Assembly: GCA_022494885.1 (NCBI GenBank)
Contig: JAGVSM010002642.1
Coordinates: 1-64,000, forward strand
Direction: 5' to 3'
DNA length: 64,000 nt
DNA from: Micrasema longulum
Lineage: Eukaryota > Arthropoda > Insecta > Trichoptera > Brachycentridae
Shown: in pieces, positions 10,401-25,400 of the stretch
How positions within the stretch are numbered: position 1 is the stretch's first letter
Layout of the letters: every line of letters starts with the position of its first letter
The notes under the pieces: generated by a model
What the model saw: only the letters and a program-made list of their open reading frames with translations
What the model was told of the DNA's origin: nothing
Database searches by the model: none
Translations under genes and position numbers: made by a program

Positions 10401-13400
10401 AAATGAATATGAGAATATTATTTTTGGTATGTGTATATATATTTACATATTTATACACACACAATTCTGGGTTTTATCCCAAGGGGGAGTAGGTATATTA
10501 TTATTTATATCACTACAGAGATGGGTAGAATTGCAGAGTCATCTGCAGGCGATTACTATTAATTAATTTAACTCGGATAGTCTTAGCTACATAAATAAAG
10601 TAGTTTGCTTTAATACTTAACCTCAATATCAAATACATAGATGGCGCTCCAAACGCGCTAGCGAAAGCTTTCCTTGTTTCATGACATATATACAAAAACC
10701 AAAATGTCACCGATATGGATATTCGCTAATAAGCGGAATGGGGAATGTTGTAGAACCTACATAAAAGTGGCCACTTGAACCCAACCTATGACAGGTCATA
10801 AGCCCTGTAAACGCTCGAATATCCATAATCTTGAAACAAAAATTCTACCCATCTCTGTAGTGATATAAATAATGAATATGAGAAGTTTCAATTGATTTAA
10901 CCCAGTATTTTCATAATTATGACACCTTTAAGAAACCCAGAAAGCGCGAAAAACCAGAAGCTTTTTTGCGCTTTTGTTGATTTGCAAAAAGCATTTGATC
11001 GAGTTGATAGGAAAAAATTATGGATGGTTCCATCGGAGTATGGAGTGACCTTGTCCGCGCTATTGCTTCTTTGTACAAAGATAGTGTAGCGTGTGTAAGG
11101 GTAAATGGGTCATTAACTTCCTGGTTTGACATCCCTAAACAAACAGGGATGTGTAATGTCACCGTGGTTATTCAACATATACATGGATAAATGTATGAAA
11201 GAATTGAAAAGTATGGATGTGGGAGCGAAAATGAGTAATTTAATTGTCAGTTGCCTTCTGTACGTTGATGACGCAGTCCTCATAGCTGATAGCGAAGAGG
11301 AACTGCAATCCTTGGTAACAAAGGTTTACGAAGTGTGCAAGGAGAGTGATTTGCTAATGAATGTGCAAAAGTCGAACGTCATGGTCTTTGAAAGAAATGT
11401 AACTATGACTGAATGTAAGATTGTAGTAAATATAGATAGTTTGAAACAGGTCGAAGAATTTGTATATCTGGGTAGTATGTTTACTAGAGATGGAAATATG
11501 GACAAGAATATTGAAAGGAGGGTTAGTGCCGGTAACAGAGTTAATGGTGCCTTAAAGTCTGTCGTAGCAAATAAGTGTCTATCGCAAGTGGCTAAATTAG
11601 CAGTTCATAATGGAGTTCTGGTACCAACCCTAATGTATGGAAGCGAAGCATGGAGTTGGAAAAAAGGGACGAAAGTAGACTGAATGCTGTTGAAATGCGA
11701 TCCCTCAGGCGAATGTGCGGAAAAACAATGCATGATAGGTGCCCTAATGTCGAAATTAGAGCAGAATGCAAGGCTGAGTTAAGCATTATCGACAAAATTA
11801 AGAAAGGTCTTTTGCGATGGTTCGGTCATGTGGAGCGAATGAATGATGAAAGAACGGCTAAAAAGATTTATGATGCGAATGTGTCTGGTTGTAGAAGTCG
11901 AGGAAGGCCGAGAAAGACATGGCACGATCAAGTACAACAAATTCTTGAAATGGTCATGTGAAAAGTCGGAATAATCGACGTGCGTGCATGAGAAGATGTA
12001 TGAATGTGAAGGAAGCAAAGGAAGTGTGCCAGGACAGAGTGGTGTGGCGTTCTATCCTCTCTGCCTACCCCTCCGGGGAAATGGCGTGATGGTTAGTTAG
12101 TTAGTTAGTTAGTTAATATGAGAAGTTTCAATTACTTTAACCCAGTATTTTCATAATTATGACACTTTTAAGAAACCCTTTACAAAGCATGAAATTTCAC
12201 AAAAATGGGCCGGGCACAGGGTAAATTTTATGTTTATTCGGCCGGTGATCAAAGTATTTTAATGGGGGTCAAGAACACATTTGAGCAACCCGAAGCAGGG
12301 GGTTCTGGGCTCTCTTTTGCGAAATGTCATTAGAATTTTTGGACTTAAGTATCATTCGTCATTTATTTCTGTATTCAATGGTTGATTTCTGTATTATAAT
12401 GCTCACATATTTATAAATGACTTATGTTTTAGAACCGTAAATTGATGCCGAAGTTTGTACTGAAAGAAATGGAATCTCTTTACATCGAAGAGCTCAAATC
12501 TTCAATCAATCTTCTCATGGCGAATCTGGAGTCCCTCCCCGTGTCCAAAGGAAATATGGACTCTAAATACGGCCTGCAAAAACTCAAACGATATAATCAC
12601 AGGTAAAAACGTACACAGTATGCTTAATTTATACTGAATATTATATAGGTTTCCACGTTTTAATGCATTATAAAGGGGTCGATGAAGAGACGTTTGAAAA
12701 ATATTTTTCAAGAAATATGCAATCAATCACTGTTATTTATTTTCAACTGTACTGTCGTAGTGAAGACATGACTTCTGTGTCTTACCATAGGGTATTATAA
12801 CTCGGGAGAAATATCGGATTAAACCTACTGTACAAATAAAAGATTTTTTTAAGATTCTCTTAGTGTTTATATAAACCCTTATAATTAATATTTTCATTCA
12901 TAATTTTCGTTTCGAAAATAAGATGTTTTGAAAACGATCGTTTCGTAAGTTGGTAATAAATTTTGCCACAGAAGTTCACGAGTAATATCTTAAGCCCCCC
13001 CTTACCCACTCCAGTTCCAGGCACTGACAGATGATAGTGAAAACGAATTACATATTACATCTCGAATTTCTTTTATTATTTCATGGTTTTCAACCTCTTC
13101 TAAATATTAATTTATTATGATAATGAGAAATCGAATTATCAATTCATCATAAAAATTATAAATCACAACTTGTAGCGTTTGATACGTGACAGGACGCTGT
13201 AAATGTAAACAAACGACACATAGAAAAAGGAAGCTATCTACAATACTCTATAAAATCCATAGACATTGATGAAAAAAAATCCGATGACGTCACAAAACAT
13301 CCGAAGACGTCATACTCGATGACGTCACGAATCGTTTGTTTTTGGCACCATTCAAATTACTAGAATTTAATCCTTTTTATCTTCCTTATTTTTTAACAGA

Positions 13401-16400
13401 TTTTAATAAGAATAATACCGATCGGCTAATGATTTTTTAGATTAATTTATTAACTAATAAAAAAAATTCATGATAATTGCCCATTGCAATCGCCCCTCCG
13501 AGAGTTGATATGAAAATAAAAAATAATACAGGGAGTTTGGTAGAGAGAAGAACGAAAATGATGGATAGAGGGGGCCATTGGGCCTGTCCCCAAACGTCAC
13601 CAATGTATTATTTTTATTTTTTTAATGTTTTTACTATCATTTTCCCAGATTTCGGTCTTGTGCCTTTAACGAAACAAATCTTTGGCGTGTATCAGCTCTT
13701 TTGCCTTCGTAGTGTTGTATCGTTGTACCAGAACAAAAATTTGGTGCAAATAAAGGCAAATAAAAAAAAACTGATAAACTTCTTAAATGTATGGCCTTTT
13801 TTATGAACTTTTTTAATAAACGGTATAATGAAATAAAGGTTCAGATTAAATACAATACTTCACAAGGGCATCTCAGATAAAGAAATTCCATTGTTATTTG
13901 CATAGTAAATAACAGTAAATAACAGTAAATAACAGTAAATAACAGTAAATAACAGTAAATAACAGTAAATAACAGTAAATAACAGTAAATAACAGTAAAT
14001 AACAGTAAATAACAGTAAATAAGTAAATAACATAGTATATTACTAGTAAATCTCTAAAAATGTTAGGCTTCATGTTACGTGTGATTAAGGAATTCAAAAA
14101 CATAGGAAATTTGAAGTTAATGTATACTTCATTAGTGAGAAGCCAGTTAGAGCATAACTCTACAATATGGACTCCTTACTACAACTCTCACCAAAATTCT
14201 CTTGAAAGAGTCCAAAAAAAGTTTAAACTTCAAATCAGTCATGAATTTTTAAATTACGATTCTTTACTAAAAAACATTAAATTTGTTTAAACTTAACGAT
14301 AGAAGAAAAATTAAAGACTTTTTAAATTTATTCAAAATTGTAAATTCAATATGGGATTGCCCTGAACTATTATCTCTCATCAACTTCAGGGTGCCTGGAA
14401 GAATGACTAGACAGATGCCACCGTTTTGTAGCAACAATTCACGGACAGTGTATACTTGTAATGCCGTATTAAACAGACTTCATGAACTCGGCAATAGTTA
14501 TTCCCACGTATCTGATATATTTAGTGTAGGGTATTGTTCCTATAGAACAAGCCTTTTGAACTTTTTCAAAGATGGTGAATGGTAAATATATTTATTTATT
14601 CATTCATTTCATAATATATACAGTTTTTTGTTCACTTTGCCCAGCTGTATGAAACAGTACTTATGATTTTCTTGTTGTATTAACTGTAGAGTGTTTTATT
14701 ATTCAATTTTGTTTTTTACTTTTATTATTTAATTATTTAAACTTTCTACTGAATATGCTGTATAATTTAAAAAAAATAAATATTGTATAATTTTTAGGTT
14801 TAATTTTTTTTATAAATCTTGGGGTATCAGGAAATTTAGGTTTTAAAAAAATATATATTAAGCCAAATATGTTAGTATTATAAATTTTTGTAAAAGGCAG
14901 ATTTGCCGTTTATGTTTATAAAATAAAAATAGTAAGTCTTACCTACCCTGGTTCAGAGAAACATTTTTGTACAAACTAAAAATACTTTAGATACATATTT
15001 TTCAAATGATTTTCATTTTTTTTTATTAATCCAAATTTTTGCTCTAGTACAATGGTAAAACAGTACCAAGGCAAACAAAATTTATTTGGAGCTGACCAAA
15101 ATCTGGGAAAATGACAGCAAAAACATTAAACAAATTGTTGGTGACATTTGGGGACGGGCCACTACAGCAAATTCGTTCCAAATGGCCCCTTTTATCTACC
15201 ATATTTTTGTTCCACTCTACCAAACATTATATATAACGGATTCTAATCGTCTCTTCAAACACCCGTTAATATAATGCATCCAGAGTGACCCAATAATAAT
15301 TTGTAACATACATTAGTTGTGTGAAAGTTTGTAGTTGTTTTAAATTACGAATTGAAATTATTTCGAGTTTTGTGATTTTTGCATTCCGAAAAATTGACAG
15401 ACAAATATGTTATTTATCTAAACCAAATCAAAGCGAGTAATGGCTGTAAGAACGCAAGATGATAGATTTTTAGCAAAATGGGGCCTTTTCACTTTTTTTT
15501 CCAATTACGATGGTAACGGCATTATTTTTTTTCTGTGCTACGTCACAGAAATTTTCTAAAGTGATTTAAAATACGCGTATTTTGAATTACCCGAAAACGA
15601 GACGTTTCGCGCCCTATGGGACAAACGGCATGTGCAAAGTATGCATCCCAGCACTGTGATGGCAGTTTTGCGCATGCGTGGTATTTACCCTGACCTTTTA
15701 AGGCTGTATTTCGCATCAGTGCCTGTAAGGGCAGGGATGAAGGTCATAAAAACGTAAATAAGACATTGCTAAAATTAAAAAATGCAACCAGAATTATCTT
15801 CTTTCAAAAAAAGAAGAACACAATTCTATAAAAAAAGGTTTTAACTAAAATATATCAAATTTTTTTTTTTAAGTTTTACTGAGGGCATAATATTACGTAG
15901 AAATAAACTAAAATGTCACAAAAATGTATGTGATTTAAAATGCTTGTATTTCTTTCCAAAAACAAAAAAAAAATTTTTTGATTCTGCCACTTTCATGCCC
16001 AATTTATTATCTTCAAATTATTACAAAAAATTTAGTTCAATATTAAGTTTTTATTGAGATCCCAGATACCTAAGTTTAGTCTAAATTTGAAATGGTGTAA
16101 TCTGCCGGTCTAAAAGTAATTATATTTTATATATATGTTTTTTAACAGAAATACCTTTAAAAATAATTGTTTTTATCTTATTTATGTTTTTTTTTTAATT
16201 TTATTATTGCGCGATTAAAAAAAGCATTCGTTTTAAAACGGCGAAATCGTACGATTTCCTCATTTTGCGTGCGTTTTACCAGACTACACCTTTAAGGAGT
16301 TGACGCCAATACGAGTTAGCTGATTGTTGTGGCTGTGTGAGCTTCGTGGTGCTTGTTTGAAATGCCGAATAAAATTGATTATTCCACCGCCTGTGAGATG

Positions 16401-19400
16401 ACGTCTGTAAGTCGTTTCCTTAGTGCGAAGAATATTAAACCAGTTCACATTCGTCAACAGTCTGTGAGGTGTTCGGAGAACATGTGAGTGATTCAATGGT
16501 AAGAAGATGGGAGAGACAGCTCAATGAAAGTCGTGATCACGACAACTAACTATGTGGGCGTCCCTCTTTATGAGAGTGGCACACGTAATGCCTTGTAGTT
16601 CTTTCTTTATTTTTAATTTTTTTTTAACGACAATGTAAATATATGTTGAGGATATTCCATCTTTTTTGCATTTTGCTTCAAGATTATGGCGTTGTAAACT
16701 GAAAAATGGGCACTGAAATAACAGATGTCCGATACTCTTTGAAGAAATATCATCGCATGGACAATAGTCATCATTCCTTCATTTAAACCTATATGGGTAA
16801 CTTCTCATAGCTCCGTGTCCGGTAAAGATTTGGGTCGTTTGGAAAGTACTTTGGTGATGACGACGGAAGTTTGCTGCATCAGCCAGCGTTGGGTTTAGTG
16901 ATTTTACCTGCAGAAGAAGCGCGGTTATGATTCTCCCAAAGCTGCTGCGTATTTTGTTTTATACAGCGTTTAGCAAAGCTAAGGGGAAATTCTGAGGAGA
17001 AAGGTGCCGTTTTTTTACTTTTTCTTTTTTTCTTGCTCGTTATGTTCAAACTAAAAATTTCTAAATTATAAAAATAAGAAAGAATGAACAACAGAATATG
17101 CCAAGTTGCTTTCTTTGGTCGACGCTTTGGTTTTCCGGTAAAATAAATTGGCACGTGTGTGTCATCAATCTATGGGCGATCGGCTCACACATGTGTTGTT
17201 ATTTGTCTGTCAATTTGGCTCGACTTTCCAGGTGGTAGCTTTTATAAATTAATTAGAGATTTTTCTGATTCCATGTTCAATGCTCAAGGCTGCCAAGTGC
17301 GAAAATGAATGACAATAGATTTTTAATAAAAATTGTAATTTGACTTAGGAATAGCATGAGAATGATTTTACTTACAAAATGAAATGCACACATTTATAAT
17401 TATTGATTGATCATACAACTAATAATGAAAAATGTTTACTTTATTCAAAATTTTTGAGACTTTTAAGTATAAAGGATTCTTCAGTGATAATTCAGCATAC
17501 AAGTACACGAGATTTAAATATTTAATTATTCTTTTAATAAATTTTCTTCTTACATTATTTAGGAAAATTAAAATTGCTTATAAATCATTATAAAAATAGA
17601 TTTTTACAAAGCATTTGCTCATAGTAGCTTTAGTTAAAAAACTTTTAGATATGAAATCAAAATTTTCGAACAAACATGAAAAAATCTGTAGTTTTAATGT
17701 TATTATTACCTATTATTATAATTAAAATAACTTGCAAATTCACGGGGAAAACATGACGGAAATGTTTCACGTTTACCGTGCCGTGCTCAATCACAAATAA
17801 CTATCGACGTGCTTAAAAACATGCTATTATCGCAGTCATAAGTCAACGCGTGTGTAATCTCTAAGTCAACGCTCGTGTCGGTTTGTTTTTTGTTTTCCTC
17901 GTAAATAAATACAGTTCACTGGCGAAAAATCAACGTTTACTATAAAAAAATAATACAATATATTGCATTTGCAAAATAGTAAGGAGTATCTATATTAATA
18001 TAAAAAAGTGAAAATTAAATTACAATTACTATGGCGACTGCTTTTCTTGACATTTGGCTTGCCAACCGCCGGCTAAATGCTATAAATAGCGTCATAAATA
18101 AAAAAAATAGCGGTTTTGGAATACTTTCCATATTGACGCCGGTGGAATTCAAATATGTGATTGCGCAGCAGGATTATACGTCGCGAAACGTAAATATTTT
18201 GACATTTAATATTAGGTTTTCACGAATGTTCCATTATGATCGGGAATACGATAAACAACCATGCTGAGAAATTGTTATCACGTCGCTTATTAGCCCGTCG
18301 ATATATATATTTGTGATTGAGCTACAAGAGTCCAAGCTGGGACATCGATCATGGTTGGCGAATGCACCAACCACCGCATTAAGACATGGACTTATCTGCA
18401 CTCGATTTCCTCTTTTAAGATTTTTGCCTGAGTAGCTATCGAGTTAATAACGCTCGTCCAGGGTTCTGGTTCTATATTTCACAAAGCACTGTATTTTTCA
18501 TCCGCCTGGACGCAGAAATTAATAATGATTTAACACTACAAGATTTTTTCATTTACATAAGTCACATTTATACATCTGCTTAAAAAAATAGAGTTCACGT
18601 TAATTAATCATTCGAAGTTTTAAACATAGAAATATCTGCTAAAATTAATTAGATTTAGGTTTTTAAAAAAGATATTGACAAAAAATACAAACATTAACAT
18701 ACTTCTCATTCATATTCTGAAAAATCGGAGTTGGTGTCATATTAGCTCCTGGGGTTGCTGCGACCCGTGTATTATCTCGCGTATTTACAACAAAATACAC
18801 GAGAAAAACTGTTTTCTCGTGCCGCAAGAGCTGTTCAAGAAAACCCCCCTAGAAAACCATAAAGAGCCTGGTCAGTTACTGAGTGGAGGAGAATTGTTCT
18901 AATATTGCTAAATATCCCCCTCTAAGTCCAGATCCTTAAAGTATCAAGCTATTAGATAAATGGCTAGCGTTCTACCACCCTCAGGCTGAACAAGACGTCC
19001 TCCGAAGATTTACCTCTTCGTTCTAATTCTCAAAGCTTTCTCTTATTTCTTCTTCTTCTTTATCAGCCCGTTTCTTTCCCCTGCTGGATATAGGCCTCTT
19101 CTAAATTTGTCTATGTTTTTCTGTCCTGGGTACTCTGTTTCCATCCATGGCCCACGAGTTCGACGACGTCGTCAGTCCATCTCCTCTGTGGTCTCCCTGC
19201 TTTCCTTTTACTTCCGTATGGTCTCCAGTTTAGTATTCTGGGGGTCCACCTATCGACTTCTTGTTTTGCCACATGACCCACCCCCTGCCATTTTTGTCTT
19301 TCTGCGATATCTGTCACCTTTATCTCCTCATTCCTTATTCGGTCTCTCAAGGAGACACCTAACATTCGTCTTTCTATAGACCACTGAGTGCACTTAATTT

Positions 19401-22400
19401 TCTCTCTTAATACCCATCCACAATTCTTCTTTCTTCTCTAACTCATATTGTGTCCATGCGGCTCGACTGTGTAATCATCTCCCATCCACCATCAAAGATG
19501 TATCCACAGTATCTCTGTTTTAAATCACGTCTGAAGAAACATCTCCTTTCTCTTCCTTAATCTCTCCTCCTTTCCTCTTTCCTCTTTTTTCTTTTTTCCC
19601 ATTGAGTAATAGCATTGATTTGAGGTAATTTACATACAAATATAAATATATATATATATTTTTAAAATCTTTATTTTCTATTGAATATGTTTTAACTTGA
19701 GTTATAAAAAAAAACTTTATTTTATTGGTTGGTTGGAAGAAATCGCCACTCCAATGTACAGTTAACATTATGTACAAAAAACTAAATAAAAAAATAAGAT
19801 ACGACTTATTTTGGGATATAAAGCATCACATAAACATTACATCACACATGCCAGGCGCCGTGGCGCAGTTGGTTAGACGGCCAACTGTGAAACTTGCGTC
19901 GCGGGTTCGATTCCCGCCAGTTGCAAGAAAAAAATCCAAGAAAGATTTTTCTCAATTGGTCTGGGTGTTGTGTATTTTTCATTACCTCCTTCCATATCCC
20001 CTCTATCCCACCTGCTGATAAGCCTCAAATAGAGGCTTCACATTCACACAGAATCTGTATAGGCGTTTTATCATCTGCACTGCAGAACCTACATCTAGAA
20101 GTTTGGGAAAGGTTCATCCTAGCGCGGTGATTGTTTAATCTGCAGTGCCCTGGGCGGGCTCTAGTGATAACTCAAATAGGATTCAGCCATGTTTCATTAG
20201 GTACAGCTTTCATAGTTCCTTTCCATGGTGCTGGCCAGGTACTTTTTGCCAGGGGCTTCCGGGCCCACGACCTTAGTTCATTATGAGGAGCACATTTGGG
20301 CAATCCAAGGAAAGGCTCTGGGCCTATTGGGGGAATATCAATTATCAAATCAATAACTTGTTGGAATTATTTATAATGTATTGTGTCTTTGTCAATATCT
20401 TTTGAGAATAGAAAATCAAATGTATTTTTAAAACGTTCAATAGTTTATTTAGAATTCGATGGGTCAATACCATGAAAAGGTATCTACAAAAATGCGTTTT
20501 TAAGTTAAGTATACAAAAATGATTCTATCTATAACAGACACAGAGACGTACCTACGCAAAATCTATCTTAATTAAAATACAGTAAAACTTCGTTTATCTG
20601 AACTCTAATCATCCGGGAAGCGTTCGCATGGTACACATATCTACGCTCTAAAATGACAGCGTCAGTATGACGTCATAGTTGAAGATAAAATTCTCTCGAA
20701 CGATTACTAAGATACGCTACCGATCCCCCCACCATCAAGTTTTGATGTAAGTACATCGGTTTACTCCGATGGGTCTAAAACCCCTCAAAACGTTTATCTA
20801 CGCATTAAAAGTGTCAAAAAATTTGTTCCTTCGAGCAATTTTTCTTATATTTATGATTTATTAAAATTTTTAATCGTTTTGAGGTTGGCACTTTTTTTCT
20901 TAAAAGCCTATTAAAAATATGAGAGAGAAATAAGTAAATTTTGAAGTCGAATTAAATTCCGACATAACTGTCACTTTATTAAAACGAACGCCTAGATACG
21001 AAAATAATGTCGCTAGGTTCTGTCCTATTAACAAATAAGAGTATCTAGGCGTTAGAAAGTTACCACTCTAAAAAAATAGTTTAGTTATTACATTTTTTAT
21101 ATTTGTTTTACTATCTTTCTGAGAGAACGAATTGTAATTGCCGGCTCTGTAATTGTTACGTACTACGTCAGTAGATAAATGCAGACGATCGTTAAGCATA
21201 TCGTTTTGGCAATGGTTAAAAGTGATATAAAAATCGTATTTAAGCGATCTTTTTTGCTTGAATTGGGATTTATTGGAGTTTATAATCGCTTTGAAGTGGG
21301 CAATTTCCATCTCAGAAGCCTATTTAAATCATAAATAAGAACTATTTTAAATGTTAATGACGTAAGGAACGCGGCCTAATTGTTTGCGGTCATTCCATTG
21401 GCTTGTTTCGATCATATGATGTCGATATGACAAGTAGGTAGAACATACCGAGGTAAGATACAGATAGTAGATACCGTCTCGATATATACAGATGAAGATA
21501 GCGTTCATAATCGAGGCACTAGACACGTTTGAGTAAGTTTCAAATGTGATTCTTAATCGCTGTATTATTTCAAAAGCAATGAAATCTGGCACTTATTAAT
21601 CCAGCCAGATGGAGTTTTACTGTATTTGAATTCATGAACTCAATCTGGTATTGCTATTTGGCTGATAAAAAGTTTTTTACTCGATTTTGTAGATAGTTTT
21701 TAGTGTTATTGACCCATCGAATTTATCATTGCAAATGTTCGTTTAAACACATTTCTCTGTGTTTTTGTAAAATAATATTTTAAAATATTTTTATTGGATT
21801 CTTTTCCGAAGATATCATTCAAACCTTCCTGTAAAAAATGTAGCACAGGGTTTTGTTTTCAAACGGACATCATTATTTGTAGATTGCACTAGTATAAAAC
21901 TCACGGACCTATTTTATCATCAAAAAGAATAAGTGAATCAAAATAACCGAAAAAAAATCGAGTCAAGTTTGTAACTTTGTTATGTGATTAAGACGTGGGA
22001 TGCGTATTCATAAATTCCCGATGAAAATCTACATAAAGTGGCTTCGTAAATAACAGATATGTTATACCTGACGTGTCATCCACCCTAATAATAACTGAAA
22101 CAAACCAACTTCTTTTATAAAACATTTATGGTACAAAATACTACAGTGAAAACAAGAGTGTTTACGTTGAGCGAAGTTAGTAGGCGCTATTCAGAGATGA
22201 TTTTGTAACCTTATGAAATTGAGAAGAAATCAATAATTACATTTGCTTAAGTGATTCTGAAACATCCTAAACGGGAGACGTATTTCAGAGTGATACCAAA
22301 ACATCCCAAATCGATAACACACCCTGGATTGAGAGCGTTTGGAATAGCAGCACTGGAATGGTTTACGAAGAGTGAGACTAATCATCTTAACTTCATGTAA

Positions 22401-25400
22401 ATTATATAAATATCTTCAATGAAACCTTTGTCGGTTGTTTTTAAAGGGATCTATTGATATAAACTATGAATGTGTAAATAAAAGGTATACCTGTATTCAT
22501 CCATAGTATAATTCGATGAGTAAAATGCAATTTATTAGTATCGCAATATTAAATAAAATAATTATTGGTATAAGAAAACAAATTTCACACGAGGAGATAA
22601 AAATGGGTAAACTGGGTGGTTTGACGCATTTGAAATGAGGTGTTGGAAACGACTGCTGCCAGTACATTGGTCAGAGCGCGGAACCAATGAGTAGATACTT
22701 AGTAAACTCGGCGTCTCACTACGTTTATCCCCGCAACTGCACCCTCCGTTTTTTTGGGAACATTGTGAGAGCGGGGTAGGACAGCCTGGAGCAACAGATG
22801 CTTGAAATGGTTGTCGAGGAAGGGGACGTTGCAAATGAGGTGGCCAGATGCAATAAAGAGAGTCACAGGTGTCACACTACACGAGTCCACGAGAATGACC
22901 GAGGACCGAGAATGATGGGGAAAGCTCGCCCGGGAGCATGGTGGTCACAATCTTCCTAACCAAGGGACCGATTGGAAGTAGATATACATTTGAGAAAAGA
23001 AAAACCAAATTCAAAAACATGCAATAATATTTTAGTGCCAACAAGGGACCAGTTAAATGATAATTGGTCAAATCAATCAATGGAAGGGTACCAAGAATTC
23101 CATCAAGATATGTCAGTTAATAACATGATTTGAACAAATGGGTTTTAAAATTTCTGGGCAAGAATCCATAATTCTAAAATTGGCTCGAAAAACCCCAAAC
23201 TTATGATACGAGTATAGTCTAAAGGCGTAGATTTGAAACCTGCGTAACAACAGAGGAGATCTTGGAATGACAATAACTGATGATTTCAAATGGAAATGTT
23301 ACTTGGTAATCTGCTTGATTGAAAAAGCTTTCTCATACATAACAGCCGAGTATGCTACTGAAAATATACAAATTCTGTATCAGACTAACTCTCGAACATG
23401 GGTTTCAGATAAGGAATCCCGATTTTGTTGAGAATACGAGCTTGTTGGAAAGAGTCCAAAGACGTGCTTCAAAGTGGCCGCTAAGTCTGAAACGGCTTCC
23501 ATATGTGTGGAGACTGAAAACTCTCGGTCTCACAACGCTGCAGGAACGGCGAGAAAGGGTGACGTGATAGAGACGTACAAGACACTCAACAGTCACTATA
23601 GCTGCCCAAATTTTGATCTCATGTTCAAGCTTAAACAAGATGCTCGATTTCAAGGCCAGTCTCAGACTGGAGAAAACCAGATTCGATTGTAAACCAAGAA
23701 AACATTTCCTGAGCAATAGGGTTGTTGATGGTTGGAATAAGCTGCCACATGAACTGGTCTCAACGTGTAGTAAAAATTGGCTAGATTTGTTTTGGGAAAT
23801 TTAAAGTGCGTCAACAACTAACTTTCCTTAAAATAGGTTTCAGCATATCAGCTTTAAGTTGCTAGCTTAAAGATAAATAAATAATGTCTTAAAAATTTAC
23901 ATCGATGCTTGGACATCCGGTACATTTTCTAATTTATTGAACGATTCACATACATATATGGTTTCAGAAAGTTAAAGTACAAAGATTTACATTTTATAAA
24001 ATCATTGTTGTAAGGCACACTTGTGGAACTTTATTTAAAAAATAGTGCTGTATACGTTATCCGATTGGTTTTCTTTTTGGTGGTGAAAAAAGGTCTGTGT
24101 TTGGTGCGTCACGCTTGTCCATTGATTTCTTTTGTTTGTTTTTTCCAATCTAGACAAACTGCTGTTAGCACAAATTTAAAGTAAGTCATTTTTGTTTTTG
24201 CTTAACACCATTGACTATACAAATACATGCTTTTTAATTTACGCATACATAGTAAGTACACGCATTCATTTATACAAAATTTTAATCAATTAGCTTTTGA
24301 TTCTATTATTGATATAGAAATTAGCTAGAAGATGAACACAAACGAGACATTTATCTGTGTGACAAATTGAATTTCTCCGAAAAAAATCCCTTTGCAAACG
24401 GTTCTGTAACGTCGTGTTACATTAAGCAAAAGACGAGTTATTTTAAAATACTGGTATTTAAAAACAAAATTTAACATATATTATGGTATAACTGTTCCTA
24501 ATACGCTTATACGCGTTCTAAATAATGGCTGGCATAGAATATTGCTTATACCGTAGGACTAATGTTTCTATAATCCGAAGATTGGATATTGAACAGCGTC
24601 TTTCTTCCACTGCGCAAATCCGTGTTCTCAGATACTTCGGCCACGTCACGAGGTGAAGAGACAATATGGAAAATTGGTGGTACAAGGATGAGTAGAGGGA
24701 ACTGGATCTCGTGGAAGAAGTCGTACGAGATGGGCAGCCTCGGTGACGAAAACGATTGGTGTCGCTCTTCAGGAGGCTTTCAGAAACGCTGAGGACAGAA
24801 GCGGATGCAGTCGGATTCTAACTATTGCCAACGTGACCGCTACTGCTCTACCAAGAACAAACGATAATGAAAAATTATATCTGTGTTTTATCTCTGCACT
24901 CATATATGACTGTTAATCAGAGACACAAAGGGTTATGGAAAGGAAAATGCTGGGTATTTCATCAGAAGACGGAAGAACTAACACATGGATAACAGCGATA
25001 TTCAAGGCCACGTAGTCCACAAAGTTGCCAACTAGAAATAGAACTGAGTTGGTCATATAGCCAGAACCATAGACTCTAGATATACTAAAAACGTCCTGAA
25101 CAGGCAGAAGAAGTGTCGACAGGCCTCAAGCAAGGTAATCTAATGACGTAAGACGGGTTTCAAGAAATGGCTGGATGCGGTTTGGTTAGGATAGGGAGAT
25201 GTGAATGACTAAAGAACCAGATGCCCAATAAAATAACAAGCGTGGCTAATGTTGAAATCATAGTATGCCATTTTGCAACGTCTGGTTGTTCGATGGGTTG
25301 GCAATTCAAAGAAATAAAATAAACGAATAATTTCTTGTTACTGAATCTCTTACCTCAATCAATTTTAATCTATTACCCTCGCACCTCTGTCGCCACCAGC

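Noticed and set aside
13894..14103. Repetitive 'LLFTVIYCY' protein or CRISPR-like array
   Set aside because: It is a translated 10-bp tandem repeat with no spacers.
19855..19926. tRNA gene candidate with good A and B boxes
   Set aside because: The 5' and 3' ends do not pair as an acceptor stem and a SINE-type body follows.
22562..22890. Minus-strand Cys/Pro-rich open frames
   Set aside because: Shadow of the + strand LINE fragment.
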